Below are positions 53,101-63,225 of a stretch of DNA of 64,000 bases, one piece after another. The notes beneath the pieces are model-generated. The model did not search any database. It was not told the DNA's origin and saw only the letters and a list, made by a program, of their open reading frames with translations. Numbering within the stretch: the first letter of the stretch is position 1; each line of letters opens with the position of its first letter. Source of the DNA: Tyto alba (Eukaryota > Chordata > Aves > Strigiformes > Tytonidae); the NCBI RefSeq assembly GCF_018691265.1, contig NW_024881322.1, forward strand, positions 4,526,001-4,590,000, written 5' to 3'. The translations under genes and the position numbers were made by a program.

Positions 53101-56100
53101 ATATTAACCTCATCATCCGAGTATGTGTTTTCCAAGCTTGCCCAGTTTTGCACACAGTTGCTTTGTGTCACTACAAAAGCACACAGCCACTAATTTCCAC
53201 CTCAGCTGACCTAGGATCATGGTTGAATTATTTAGTTCAGCAACTACACACAGCACATTGCTGAGGCAATTCCTAAGTTGCATCTGGAGGGGTTTGCTTT
53301 CCCCTCACACCTCTGGATGATTCAGCGTTGCTGGAGGACAGAGCCACTGGCCGGACCACCTTTTTCTAACTAACCCACCTGTTGAGCATGGCAGCAGAAC
53401 TTTTTCTTTGTAGGGGTAATCTGACTTGCAGAAAATATTCAGACTGACTCTGTTCTAAAACATTTCACAGGAAATCTTGCATCAAGGTGGCATCGTATTT
53501 TTAATTTTATCAGTTACTCTGAATATCAGCAATAACACGGTGACAAAACAAATGACAGACTACAAGCAATAGCATCGTAAGCCTCACTCACCCTCATTGG
53601 TTACAGCTATACAAGTCCAATTAATTTTTTGAGAACGCAAGCCTCAGGGGCTAAATTATACGTAGTTCAGCTATCTAAAGTACTGTTTCGGAGAGTTTTA
53701 GTGTCCAGGTGGTACTGAAAATGCCAAGAGGCATCTAGATGGGTCTTCTGCATCCCTAGCATGTTAAAAACCTGGCCCAAAGATACCCTTCCAGGAACTT
53801 AAAATTATATGACTGCTGTGATCCGGAATATCTGATTATATACAAAATTCAAAGTTATTCTCCCCCACATTGCATCTTGGCAACCTTTCCGTGTTTTTTT
53901 CCTCCTCCCTTTTAAGTTCATCGTGCTCACCATTTCCGCCTTACAAGTGGGTTATCATGGACTTCTCTGGTACCTCCTACACAGCTTTTTAAGTTGCATT
54001 ATTATGAAATGAAGACCACGTAAAGAAAAGAGAACCAAGAATACCAGGCACCAGATGCCTAATAAATGCGAGGCTCCTTTGTCAGTCACAGGGTGCAAAA
54101 AGGCTGTAAAGGGTGCCACTGTGAATTGTGCTTATATTTACTCATTTTTACACTCTATTGTGTTACTGGAGTCATGCAACAAGGCTCAAGTGCAAATGAG
54201 AATCAGTCCCCTGGCTTGTATTAAGTGTCCTTAAAGTAAACTTTAGACTGTAATTGCCCATAGAAAGGAAACTTACCTTCTGGAACATAAAAAAAAGAAC
54301 ATGACTGCAAAAAACAAGATAGCCAAGCTGGGAGTAGAAATGAAGCTCCACAGTGCACTTGGAGCAGAAAACAGTGGTGAATCAGCTCATTAGTGGTTCT
54401 TAATCGCATTAAAGAGACACCATCAAGAGGAAAAGAATTAAGAATTACACCTATCTGCCTGTCTTAAAAGTAGTATTACTACAAAAAGTGCCTCAAGTAA
54501 TTATACCAAAAAAAGGCAGAAGAAAACAGTGTCTCTAGTCTTCCACTGTTTACGTTCTCCATTTGACAGCAGTTGGCCCTTTTGCTCAGTTCTACTACTG
54601 GCGGCTTTGGGCAGGGAGTCCTTCCCACAGCAACCCTGGAATGAAAATATTTGCCAAAAAAAAAAAAAAAAAAAAGTGGTTGCAAACCCACAAAAATTGG
54701 CCAGTGTTGGAAGCATGGAAATAGGGCCTGAAACTGCTTAAGCTTTTCTTTAAAGTTCACTAGATTTTTGTTTTGAAAGAGTGCGCTCAATTCTTGAGCG
54801 GCACGTAAAGAAAGAATACACGTCTAAGAAAAATAACGAGCTTTCTTTGCAATTTCCGCTATCATTAGCGTCCAATCACAGCTTCAGCCTAGTCCTGCAC
54901 TGGAATCGTACACATCCCTGCCCTTTCTGGGCACAGGCACCTCTAGAAGGGAACGAGCGCCGGGGTTTGCCCGGCTCGTGGGTGCTGGGTGGGCAGAGCA
55001 AATCCCACCGTGGACCGGGAGAAAAATCCACACCCAGAGATGCTCCACTGCCACTGCTGGAAGTCTCATGTATCCCTGGACAGATGCATAACTAAACTCC
55101 AGATAACTTCTTTCGTAATTCCGCACGGCCATCTGCCCGACACAACAAATAAACGTCCTGCTCGCTGAGATTTGTGGTCTTGGGAGAAGTCACTTCACTG
55201 CTCTTTGTTTCCATGATCCCATCTGTCAAATGGGTTCATACTGCACTTCCCTGTTGGAGAGGGAATTAATGAACATTTGTCAAGCAGGTCGAGGGATGAA
55301 AGTTGCTCTGGCAAGGGAAGGACCTACAGCATTCCTATAATAATGGGCTGCGCTCGGAGCTATTTTTTAAAAACATAAAAGAAAATCCTTTCATCGCAGT
55401 TAACCGGAGCTCTGCAGGTTACAAACCCCGCGGCGAGGTGCCGCTTTTCGGTTACTCTTCTTGCACTTCTGCTCACCACCGGGAGGGGCTGGGGGGGGGG
55501 AGGGAAACAACCCACCCACACCCCCACGTCCCCCGTCCCAAAACCACGGGTTGCTTGGCCGTTGCTTTTGCTGCAGAAACTTGCCGCGGAGCTCGGCGAG
55601 GGGCGGGGGGGGGGGGGGGGGGGAAGGCGGCGACGCCAGCCCGGCACCTGCCCGGGCCCCCCCCCCCCCCCCCAGCCCCGGCGGGCCCCGGGGGAGCGGC
55701 GGCGCGGCCCTCCTGTCATCCTGACTCTCCTGACTCCATTTTATTCCTGCCCATTCTCCATTTGCCGTGACAGCCCTGTCCGCCCGCCCGCCCGTCCCTG
55801 CGCCGTGCCCCGGCCCCCGGCAAGGATGGGGGGGGGGGGGGGGGGGGGGGGGCGCGGGGAGAACTGCAACCCCCGCGGAGTGCAGGAGGAGCGGGGGGGG
55901 GGGGGGGAACAACACACACGCCTATTCCCTCTCTCCTCTCCACATCCCCACCCCCCCGCCCCCGGAGCCCGCAGCCTCCCCGGGCCGGGGTGATGGGGAG
56001 GCGGGGGGGGGGGGTGTCTCTGCCCGCGGGGCCTCCCCCCCCCCACCCAGCAGACTCCATTTTGCAGATTGTGGTGCGCGCTGGGGAGGATCCCCCCGGC

Positions 56101-56550
56101 ACCACCGCCCTCCATCCCCGCATCCCTCCTCCCCGCGCCCGGGCACAGCCCCGTCCTCCACCCCCCCACCCGGCGCTCCCCCCAAAGCACCGGGGACCTG
56201 CACGAACGCGGGTGGGGGAGGAGGGGGGGGGAAGGGAGGGAAGGGGTGGGAGTGTCCCAAAGCGTCGCAAAGGCTGCCCTCCCGTTCATGCACAAGGCAC
56301 GGATACCCACGCACGCCCGTGACCCCCCCCCCCCCCCCCCCCTCCCTCCCTCCCTCCCTCCTCCTCCTCCTCCTCCCGGGTCACTCACGAAATTGTCGCC
56401 GCAGGCGGCCTCCGGGCACAGCACGTAGAAGGAGACGCCGGGCTCGGCGTAGAAGTCCATACGCCGCTCCGTCTCCTCGGCGGCGATGAGCTGGAAGGGC
56501 GTGCGGGCGCACCACCGCTCCGCCGCCTCCGCCAGCGCCTCGAAAGCCAT
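44004..56550 (-). CDS. MTURN: MTURN (maturin) coding sequence, three exons, complete
   Basis: Joining the minus-strand segments 56550-56389, 50467-50345 and 44114-44004 gives an uninterrupted 131-codon frame ending in TGA (54 + 41 + 36 codons). The protein starts MAFEALAEAAERWC, passes through RRMDFYAEPGVSFYVLCPE, continues HVWSESEDCLPFLQLAQDY and ends EADHQQMGVSQQ. I recognise this as maturin, a small acidic cytoplasmic vertebrate protein with no known catalytic domain. From the literature as I know it, it promotes neuronal differentiation in Xenopus and megakaryocyte differentiation in human cells. The C-terminal third is strongly acidic (a DVDDDAFEEY block and a VEEEEPEAD block). Every junction has consensus splice dinucleotides and is phase 0. 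The length equals the human protein as I recall it, so the gene looks intact. The start is the ATG aligning with the family start and has a good context (G at -3, G at +4). Nothing suggests an operon-like or paired neighbour. Confidence 0.97.
45672..45690. repeat. T19 homopolymer in MTURN intron 2
   Basis: A 19-base T run on plus (A run on the MTURN strand). No SINE similarity was seen next to it. Confidence 0.9.
50153..50170. repeat. A18 homopolymer in MTURN intron 2
   Basis: An 18-base A run on plus; on the MTURN strand it is a T run about 175 bp downstream of the exon 2 donor. Confidence 0.9.
50345..50467 (-). CDS. MTURN: MTURN coding exon 2
   Basis: It encodes residues 55-95, from HVWSESEDCL to KVFKSFRP. 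The acceptor is TTGGCTTTTAG|CAC and the donor is CCC|GTAAGT. The exon is 123 bp, a multiple of three, and both flanking introns are phase 0. Skipping it would therefore keep the frame and remove 41 residues. About 25 of 41 third positions are G or C, intermediate between exons 1 and 3. The peptide is nearly identical to the mammalian one as I recall it (one Val to Ile change in HEILEKVF). Confidence 0.97.
51977..51996. repeat. A20 homopolymer in MTURN intron 1
   Basis: A 20-base A run in otherwise unremarkable AT-rich intron sequence. Confidence 0.9.
54657..54676. repeat. A20 homopolymer in MTURN intron 1
   Basis: A 20-base A run on plus. The adjoining sequence is not a recognised SINE. Confidence 0.9.
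55155..55312 (+). mobile_element. MIR / CORE-SINE relic in MTURN intron 1
   Basis: In order on plus, the sequence carries the tRNA-derived SINE landmarks of MIR: a GCTGTGTGACCTTGGGCAAG-like segment (here CTTGGGAGAAGTCAC), the CAGTTTCCCCATCTGTAAAA-like segment (here GATCCCATCTGTCAAATGGG), ACTTCCCT, then GGGAATTAATGAACATTTGT and a GAGGGATGAAAGTTGCT tail. Divergence is high, as expected for a very old insertion. It lies antisense to MTURN. Confidence 0.72.
55489..56378. repeat. Cluster of long G and C homopolymers at the start of MTURN intron 1
   Basis: Plus-strand runs include G10 at 55491-55500, G19 at 55605-55623, C17 at 55657-55673, G25 at 55828-55852, G15 at 55893-55907, G12 at 56003-56014 and C20 at 56323-56342. 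The last runs into a CCCT/CTC simple repeat reaching 56378. G runs on plus mean the coding strand is mostly C-rich just after exon 1. Run lengths are prone to assembly error. Confidence 0.92.
56389..56550 (-). CDS. MTURN: MTURN coding exon 1
   Basis: It encodes residues 1-54, from MAFEALAEAA to ACGDNF. The donor is TTC|GTGAGT, read from the plus-strand ACTCAC at 56383-56388. Codon use is extreme: 51 of 54 third positions are G or C. Against the mammalian protein as I remember it, this exon carries most of the substitutions in the whole protein (for example AFEALAEAAER for DFQQLADVAEK, and PEAAC for PDNGC). The central stretch from EETERRMDFYA to YVLCP is conserved. Confidence 0.96.
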
Positions 56551-56594
56551 CCCCGCGATCCGCCGCCGCGCTCCGCGCCCGCCCGCGCAACCTC

Positions 56595-56640
56595 CGCGCC
56601 CCGCCCCGCCCCGCCCCGCCCCGCCGCGCGCCCCGCCCCC
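56595..56640 (-). promoter_or_regulatory. Cluster of overlapping GC boxes (Sp/KLF sites)
   Basis: On plus there is a tandem series of CCCCG units, read on the coding strand as overlapping GGGGCGGGG motifs. It lies 45-90 bp upstream of the MTURN ATG. GGGGCGGGG is the established Sp1/KLF core. It could equally lie in the 5' UTR if initiation is further upstream. Confidence 0.65.
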
Positions 56641-56664
56641 GCGCCTCGCGCCCCGCCGGGGTGG

Positions 56665-56703
56665 GGAGGAGGAGGAGGAGGAGGAGGAGGAGGAGGAGGA
56701 GGG
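56665..56703. repeat. (GGA)n / (TCC)n microsatellite upstream of MTURN
   Basis: About 13 perfect GGA units on plus, TCC on the coding strand. This polypurine/polypyrimidine tract sits 115-155 bp upstream of the ATG, directly beyond the GC boxes. In one upstream reading frame (from the ATG at 56726) it encodes a proline run. Confidence 0.9.
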
Positions 56704-57972
56704 GGGACGGACACAGTGACACACATTTGGTTGCGGGGCGGGTGGTTTGACGCCTCCTGGGGGAGTTTTTGGGGGGAGACAGGCCGGCGCGGACCCGGAG
56801 GGGTTTCGCCTCTCGCCCCGCAACCGGTGCCCCCGATTTCATCTTTTCCTAACGAGAAAGCCCGCCCGGCCGTAACCGTTTAGCGGTTAAACGAACCCGT
56901 ACCCCCCTCGCACCCGGGGAAGGGGAAGCCGCCCAAACGTGGGGTGCTGGGCTTCGTCAAGACGCCGCCGGGTTTCACCCCGTGAGGTTGGGCAGATTTA
57001 TGGTTGGTGTCAGCAACGCTCTGGGGACCCAGGGGCTTGCGGTCAGGTTCGCCTTGCCCTCCCCAGCAAATCCCAAGCGCTCGTCTACACCTCCAGCAAG
57101 GCTCGTGAGATGCGAGAGACCCGCATTTATAAAGGGCCTTTGCTTTGCGTCGGCGCCTGCTGTGCCACAAAGGAAAAAAAAAATCCCCACGGGCCCGGAT
57201 GGGTTTTCGGCTGGAAGCCCGTGACCTCATAGGGGTGACCAGGTAGCGCAGAGCCCGTACGTGGATGCAGGTAGAAGAGTTTGCAGGAGCAAAGAGAAAA
57301 ACCTCCACTGGCATTGCAGCCCAGCGCTGAGGTATCGGGAAATACCAGCGACACGAGTGCTCGTGCAACCGTAGCTCAGCCCCCTCGGTGCCTGTGGGAT
57401 GCGATCGCCTGCTGGTTTTTCCGCCAAAGGATGTTTCATTTATTCCGTGCAGATATTCTGGATGTTGCCCTCGTTCCTGGGGTGCTATTAGAGGTGGCGA
57501 GTGCTGAGCACTCCTCGTTGCGCTGGGAGCTGTGCGCTGACGGTGCAAAGCGTGGGACAAATGACAAATAGTTCAAAACTCCAGGCCCAGGTGCCTCGTA
57601 TCCCAGAATAAGGGGATGCTCTTGCAGGTACTTACCCTGGTCCCCCCTCACCTCCGTTGCCAGGGGAAAATGAGGGAACATCAGTCTCCTACCTACCGCG
57701 CCCGCCTGGGGTCGGTGGGTACAGTGATACCCGAAAAGCGCTTGGTATGAAGGGCACCCGTGGAAGATCTGTGGCTTTGCAGGCAGCCGGCGGCTGGAGC
57801 AGTGGGTCCTGAACAGCTAGAAAGGAAATCCTAAACCACTCGCCATTTCCCAAAGGAGACAGAGATCCTGCAGAAACCCCACCGTGATCAGAGGCCGTCG
57901 GGGCTCTGGGGGCTGGCGAGGCTGCGAGTCCTCTGCAGGGCTTTGCACCTTCAACACTCTTGCAGTGTTGGG

Positions 57973-58012
57973 TGTTTGGTGGTGGTGGTTTGGTTTGGTT
58001 TGGTTTTGTTTT
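57973..58012. repeat. GT-rich simple repeat (GGTGGT then GGTTT units)
   Basis: Four GGT units are followed by GGTTT repeats and a T-rich end. Simple sequence upstream of the MTURN promoter. Confidence 0.85.
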
Positions 58013-58480
58013 ATCTCCAAATGTACTTACATAATTAGCATGAAAATAGGACACGGAAAAATACAGCCCTTTCTCCTAAAACGTGACACTGTCGGCTTGC
58101 CTGCAACCGGTGGGCAGGGTGCCACCACGCAAGCAGACGTCTCCCCGCCGCGGCACTCAGCCGCCAAGGTCAACCCCCCATCCCGCCGTCTCTTTGTGCT
58201 TCCCCGAGACCCGGCCTTGTTCTCCCTCCTCCCCAAAAACGGTGTTGGCGATGGGTGAGGACGCGGTGGTGGGACCGAAGCCTTGGCCTTTCCTCTCGCT
58301 GGCGGGGCCGGCCGTGCGCAGGGTTTGGGGCCCAGATTTGGGGCCCCCCCAGGCGGGGAGCCAGGCAGCCGCGTCCTCCCGGCCGGCAGCGCCCTGGCCC
58401 GCAGCAGCTAAGGACGGGTCAAGGCTGCCTTGCAAGCAGCCATAATTTCAAACAAACGAGGTCTCGGTGTTAACACCTAT

Positions 58481-58592
58481 GATTTATGTGCATTTTCAAA
58501 GCCCTTCGTGAACGTCTTTTTAGTCCTTAAAACGTCACTTTGAAGTATGTGCTGTTCGTTATCTCTTTTCTGTGAGGTAGGGGAGCTGACAG
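58481..58592 (-). mobile_element. MIR / CORE-SINE 3' fragment
   Basis: On the minus strand the order is CTCCCCTACCTCACAGAAAA, then ACGTTCACGAAGGGCTTTGA and GCACATAAATCATA. These correspond to the CCTACCTCACAGGG, TGTTTGTGAAGCGCTTTGA and GCTATATAA tail landmarks shared by MIR-like SINEs. Only the 3' half is visible. Confidence 0.5.
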
Positions 58593-61500
58593 GTTTTCAA
58601 TGAGATTTTAAATATCTTATTGCAGCACGCGCTGCAAAATCCTTTGTCACGTCTGACAGCATAGCCACTGAAACCGGACAGCCGTGTTTATCTGTTTATT
58701 TACATGTGACAAGTCTCTTTGCCTTTACACCTGTACCCCAAAAGCAGATTATAGAAACAACCCGGTAAAGGATGGTCATTCTGGCAACGCTAGAAAGCCA
58801 CCTGCAGAAGTGCTGCTTGCAGAGCAAGGCAGGCTCGGTGGCCCTGGCTGTCGCGCCGATGCCAGGGGCCGAGGGATGGCAACGCAGAGACGAAGCAGGC
58901 GCGGTGCCCCTGACACCCCTCAAAAGCAGAAGCACTCGCTGCTCGTTTGAGTAGGTGGGCAGGTGGCCAGCAGTGCTGTACTGTGCCTCAGCTTTTCTAA
59001 AATACTGTGTAAGTCACGCACATGGTTTTGCTTCAGATTTGCTCCAAATACCAAGGAGTGTCCATGCCCCAAAGGATGGCCACGTAAGGGGAGCAGCTGT
59101 CTTCTTGGGAGAGGAGGAGAGGGGAGGTCAAGAAGCTGTCTGCCGTGGCAAGGACAGCTTGCAGAAGGGAAGCCACACCAGAGGGAAGGTATTTCCCCCT
59201 ACCCTGAGGGGATGCACTTCCATTTCCATCCCCCTCTGGGACACAAACCGCCCTGGTGCTTTCCATCACCCCAATCCAGGCCATCTTGAGGTCAGGGAAA
59301 TGTTGCTAGATCATTTCAGAGGGATGCTACTAGCCAGTAACTATCGCCTGCTGGAAACAGCATTTCACTTTGAAGAACGTATGGAGAATATTAGTAAGGG
59401 AGAGCACACGCACTGCCAGAGCCATGCTAGTTGAATGAGAAATACAAGTATCGGCGTTTTACAGGTGACTTCTGGTTTTATGCAGGTTCTCCACATTGCC
59501 AGAATATAAATTGTCAGGCCAAAGGTGAATGACAGCATGAGGATTGAGTGGATAAACCCATTCTCCCATTTGCATGGATTGGAGGAGGTGTGGAAGGGAA
59601 GGTTTTTAAAGTATCAGGTGTCCGGTTCCCGGGAGTTACATTTACAAAAGCCTTTGCCTCTGAGATGCCTGGTGCTGAGCACAGTCTAGAAGGCTGGAAA
59701 CTCGACAGCCCTGTGCTCAAGTGAGGAAGGGAAGAACACCTCACTAGGTGTTTACGGTTCCCCTGTTCCCCAGGACTCAGCGACATTAAATGACACGGGG
59801 AAAGGGGATGCAGGAGAGGGGGAGCGAGAAGCTGCGGAAGGTGGAGGAGCAGAAGGGTTTCTGAAATGTGTCAAAGGCAAATTACCTGCAGCTGTGGAGT
59901 CTCTCCGAAACACTGAACCACTGTTCTCCTCTACAGCAGGTTAGAAATCTAACAAATCTAGTGCATGGACTGGCCACCTTCAAGATTTTTTTTTCTCTTT
60001 TTTTTCTCATGAAGAACCCTCACCGGTCTGCTTTTGGTGAACTGCCAAGCAATTCACATTAATTCGCCTGACCAGCTGTAAGAACCCGACTGCCCTCCCG
60101 CAGCCCTCGTTACGCACCCTTCCTGCTGATCTAGATACAGAAAGGTCAGGAGGGTGAGCGCCAGTAAATTCTTAGAGATACACCCTTAATTGCTGTACTG
60201 CAACAGCTTGTTCTCTTGCATCTCTACGCTGTCTCCACAGTTTGGTCTCCTAAGGAAAGACTGGTTCCCTTGCTCCAGAAAAGGATCCAGAAGTCCTGGG
60301 GGGTGGGTGGAAATGGGCAAGGGGGGCTGATTCCCTGATGGCCAACTCATAGACCTTTTTTACACCACAGACATTGAAAAAGAAAATATTTCTTACAGTA
60401 CCAGCTCATTTGCAATGTTGCATTTCCCATGTCCGGAGCTTTGACTATTGCACTTGCCTGAGAGGTGCTGAAACAGCTGTCCCTGCAAAGGCCTGATCTG
60501 TGCAGGGCTTTCAGTGGTGCTTGCACCATCACAGCTCCACACACGTTTTCACCAAGCCTCTAACAGCATTAAAAGTCCTACTGCAGCACAGCAGCAGTGG
60601 GTTCTTCCAGGGGCTCAAGCTGAGTGACTGTTGCTCAGTAGATCAGCTTTTAACTGCCGAGCATCTACACTGAGGTTACTAAAAAGTGACAAATTCCTGG
60701 CTGCTATATTATTTCCAACCCATCCATTGGGTGATGCATCCTTCCCAGCACACAACCCCAACCACATCATCGCCTGAGGCTGGAGGCCAGGAGCCAGCAC
60801 ACTGGTATCTTGCAAATTGTTCCCCACCCGACTTCCCTGCTCCTGAGGATACTCAGCTTTACAGAGCATCCAGACAGCAATTTGTGTTTTTCTTGCCTTT
60901 AATGAGGAATGTAGCTGTGGCTGTCATCTTTGCTTTGGGTTGCTTTTTTATAGCCCATTGCCATGGTAAATGGAGTTGAGGAAAGAGCAAGAAAACTGTG
61001 AAGAATGATCCAAGCCAAGATGTTGTAGAGGGAAGGTGACTTAGAAATGCACGGTTTTTCATTTTAAACTACCAAAAAATATTAGTTAAAAAATTTATAC
61101 AGAATTAAGATCCTGCTTCTCTCAGAAACCCTGACATCTTCCCTTTGAAGGCAATGGTTGAACATCCTGTTGCTTTGGCAGTAAGAAATCAAGCACATAA
61201 ATAACGATGAAGATCTGGGCTATGCAAAACCCAGTTGCTAATTAGCAGCCTTCCCTGGTGGCATTGCCTGCTCCAAAATATGAACTTAAATTTTAAAAAG
61301 TCATCAAACAACCCCCAGATCTGTCCTCCTCAAAGTCCCTGCTTTGTAGGAATAGGAAGATCATGTGCCAAAAGTGAGGGAGAATATACTGATGCCCTGA
61401 CATCTTCCTGGTCGTGCAAACAGGCAGTTTTGAAGCCTCTATTGCTCTTGACACCCAGACCAGCAGTATCACACCACGGTGCTGGGTGCTGTGCAGTAAC

Positions 61501-63095
61501 AGTGGAGCATCTCCAGGCTCGATAGTGCTATGCATTTTTTAAAGCGATGGCACATTACATCTGTGAGCTGTGTACTGAAATACGATGGAAATATTTGATG
61601 ACTCGGCAAACAGGGTGATACAAGAGTCTGGATTTGCCGTGGATCACTTCACCTGGAGCTCTGTAGATATTTTCATCCCTTTATAGTGACCCTCAAAGCC
61701 CTGCACGAAGCCTTCATCCTGCTCCATGAGGGTGAAACCAACACCAGCTGGTTTTGAAAGAAGTTGATTTTCCTTGAAACTTTCTGAAGCACAGGCTCTG
61801 TACACGCTTAATGTTCAGTGCCCTTTTGAAGACGATGTGACTCATCTCAAAATTAGTTGAGATGGTAGGAACGAAGAGTTGTGAGCCTTTTTGAGGGCCC
61901 GCCAGCTGAGGGTCAGCAAGCAGCCAGCCAGACGTGCCCAGAGGTGAGGCTTAGCGAGCGCAGGCTGGCTACAGGAATGGGAGAAACTGCGAGGAGAGCA
62001 CTGTTCTGCCCTTGCATCTTTTTTGGACGTAGAGGTTGGTACACCACAGTTCCTGTCTTTTTCCCCCGGCAGTATCTGCCAACACTTGTTTATCGTTGGA
62101 TCTGTGTAGCCATGAGCAGACCGTGTGGCCAGGCAAGCCAAGTGGGGGGTATATTATGACTTGGCTTATTAAGAGCTGAAAGGTGATTTTGCAAAGACCT
62201 GAATGTCATAAGGCACCATAATGTCTTCAGGAAAACAAACAGGGCTTTTTTTGTCGATTTGCAATCCTTTATGATATTGAAAGGGCACAGAGCTGCAGAC
62301 TGTCCCTGATTTTCAGATGATTGCTCCACTAGTATAAAAGATATTCTCATAATAGTCCCAAATTAGTTGATTGCTTGAAGTGCCAGAATCCTTAATGCTC
62401 TGCTATTTTAAACATATGGAAATTGATTCAACACTTATCATCTATTTAGAGATGTAAATTTATTGAAAAAGATGCCACTTCTTCCTAAGCTTCAGGCAGG
62501 CTCTGATACTTAGCTTTCTGGGCACAAACAGGTTTTTACGAGGACTTGTGATTTTAACTACAGTGATTTATCTTCCTTCTAATGGCTGGGAGAAGCAGAG
62601 GGAAATCGACTGTATTGTGTGCAGAGGAAAAAAAGGTAGTGGGACAAGTGCTGGTATGAACTGACACAGACACAGCAGTACCGGGCACATGGTACCCCGA
62701 GGGTCTTTTCCCAAGCACAGACACAGGCCCACACCTCGTCCTAACTTCTCTTGCAATTGCTCTGTTGGTAGTTCCACACTGACGTTGGAAACATCACCTG
62801 TTTCTGTTACAGTCACTTGCTTTAGGGGAAGAGTGATGAAAAACTGAGTGCAGGCAGTGACAGCAGTGACATCGGCCAGGTCAACACCCCATGGCAAGGG
62901 AAGCTCCTCTTCCCAAATTTAGCCTAAGCTTCTAAAAGCAAAAAAAAAAAATCATTCATCTGTAACTAGAAGCTCTTCTCTGAAAGTCAGACTGGTTCCC
63001 AGCTTCAGTCTGTTGGGATACCTTCCCGTAGGGGCAAGCCCTGCACTGGTGTCGCAGGCATGAGGCTGCTATAAGGATTATGTGAGAAAATCTGC

Positions 63096-63225
63096 AGCCT
63101 GGTCCTAGCTCTGCTGCCGACAGCCTTCTTTTTGATTTGGCATCGTCACTTAGCACCTTATAAGATGGAGATTTGTGTGTATTACATAGGAATGCTGTTT
63201 GTGCCTTAAAGCCTGTGAAAATATA
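63096..63225 (+). mobile_element. MIR relic
   Basis: On plus: GGTCCTAGCTCTGCTGCCG, then CGTCACTTAGCACC, ATAAGATGGAGAT, and ACATAGGAATGCTGTTTGTG followed by CTTAAAGCCTGTGAAAAT. These match in order the MIR consensus landmarks GGCTCTGCCACTTAC, GTCACTTAACC, GTAAAATGGGGAT and CATAGGGTTGTTGTGAGGAT as I remember them. It is heavily diverged. No gene overlaps it. Confidence 0.65.

Larger units (their letters stand above)
50468..56388 (-). other. MTURN: MTURN intron 1
   Basis: The intron is 5921 bp, phase 0, with GTGAGT at the 5' end and GGCTTTTAG at the 3' end. Its first 0.9 kb (55489-56388) is part of the CpG island and is packed with G/C homopolymers. It also holds a MIR relic at about 55155-55312, and A runs at 51977-51996 and 54657-54676. 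The remainder is unique AT-rich sequence with no coding signal. Confidence 0.93.
55420..56880 (-). promoter_or_regulatory. MTURN: CpG island and promoter region of MTURN
   Basis: GC and CpG content rise sharply here compared with both sides. The island spans the upstream flank, 5' UTR, exon 1 and the start of intron 1. No TATA box is evident just upstream of the ATG. Together with the GC boxes this suggests a TATA-less CpG promoter with dispersed initiation. The transcription start itself cannot be placed from sequence alone. Confidence 0.8.

Noticed and set aside
55767..56489. 240-codon plus-strand frame antisense to MTURN exon 1
   Set aside because: Poly-Gly/Pro/Arg composition arises from G and C runs; open frames are expected in such sequence.
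55741..56823. 360-codon minus-strand open frame through MTURN exon 1
   Set aside because: Only its exon 1 part is real. The downstream part reads through the donor into intron homopolymers (poly-Gly/Pro).
56880..57560. 226-codon minus-strand frame upstream of MTURN
   Set aside because: It starts at a non-ATG codon, has no recognised domain, and lies in GC-rich sequence where stops are rare.
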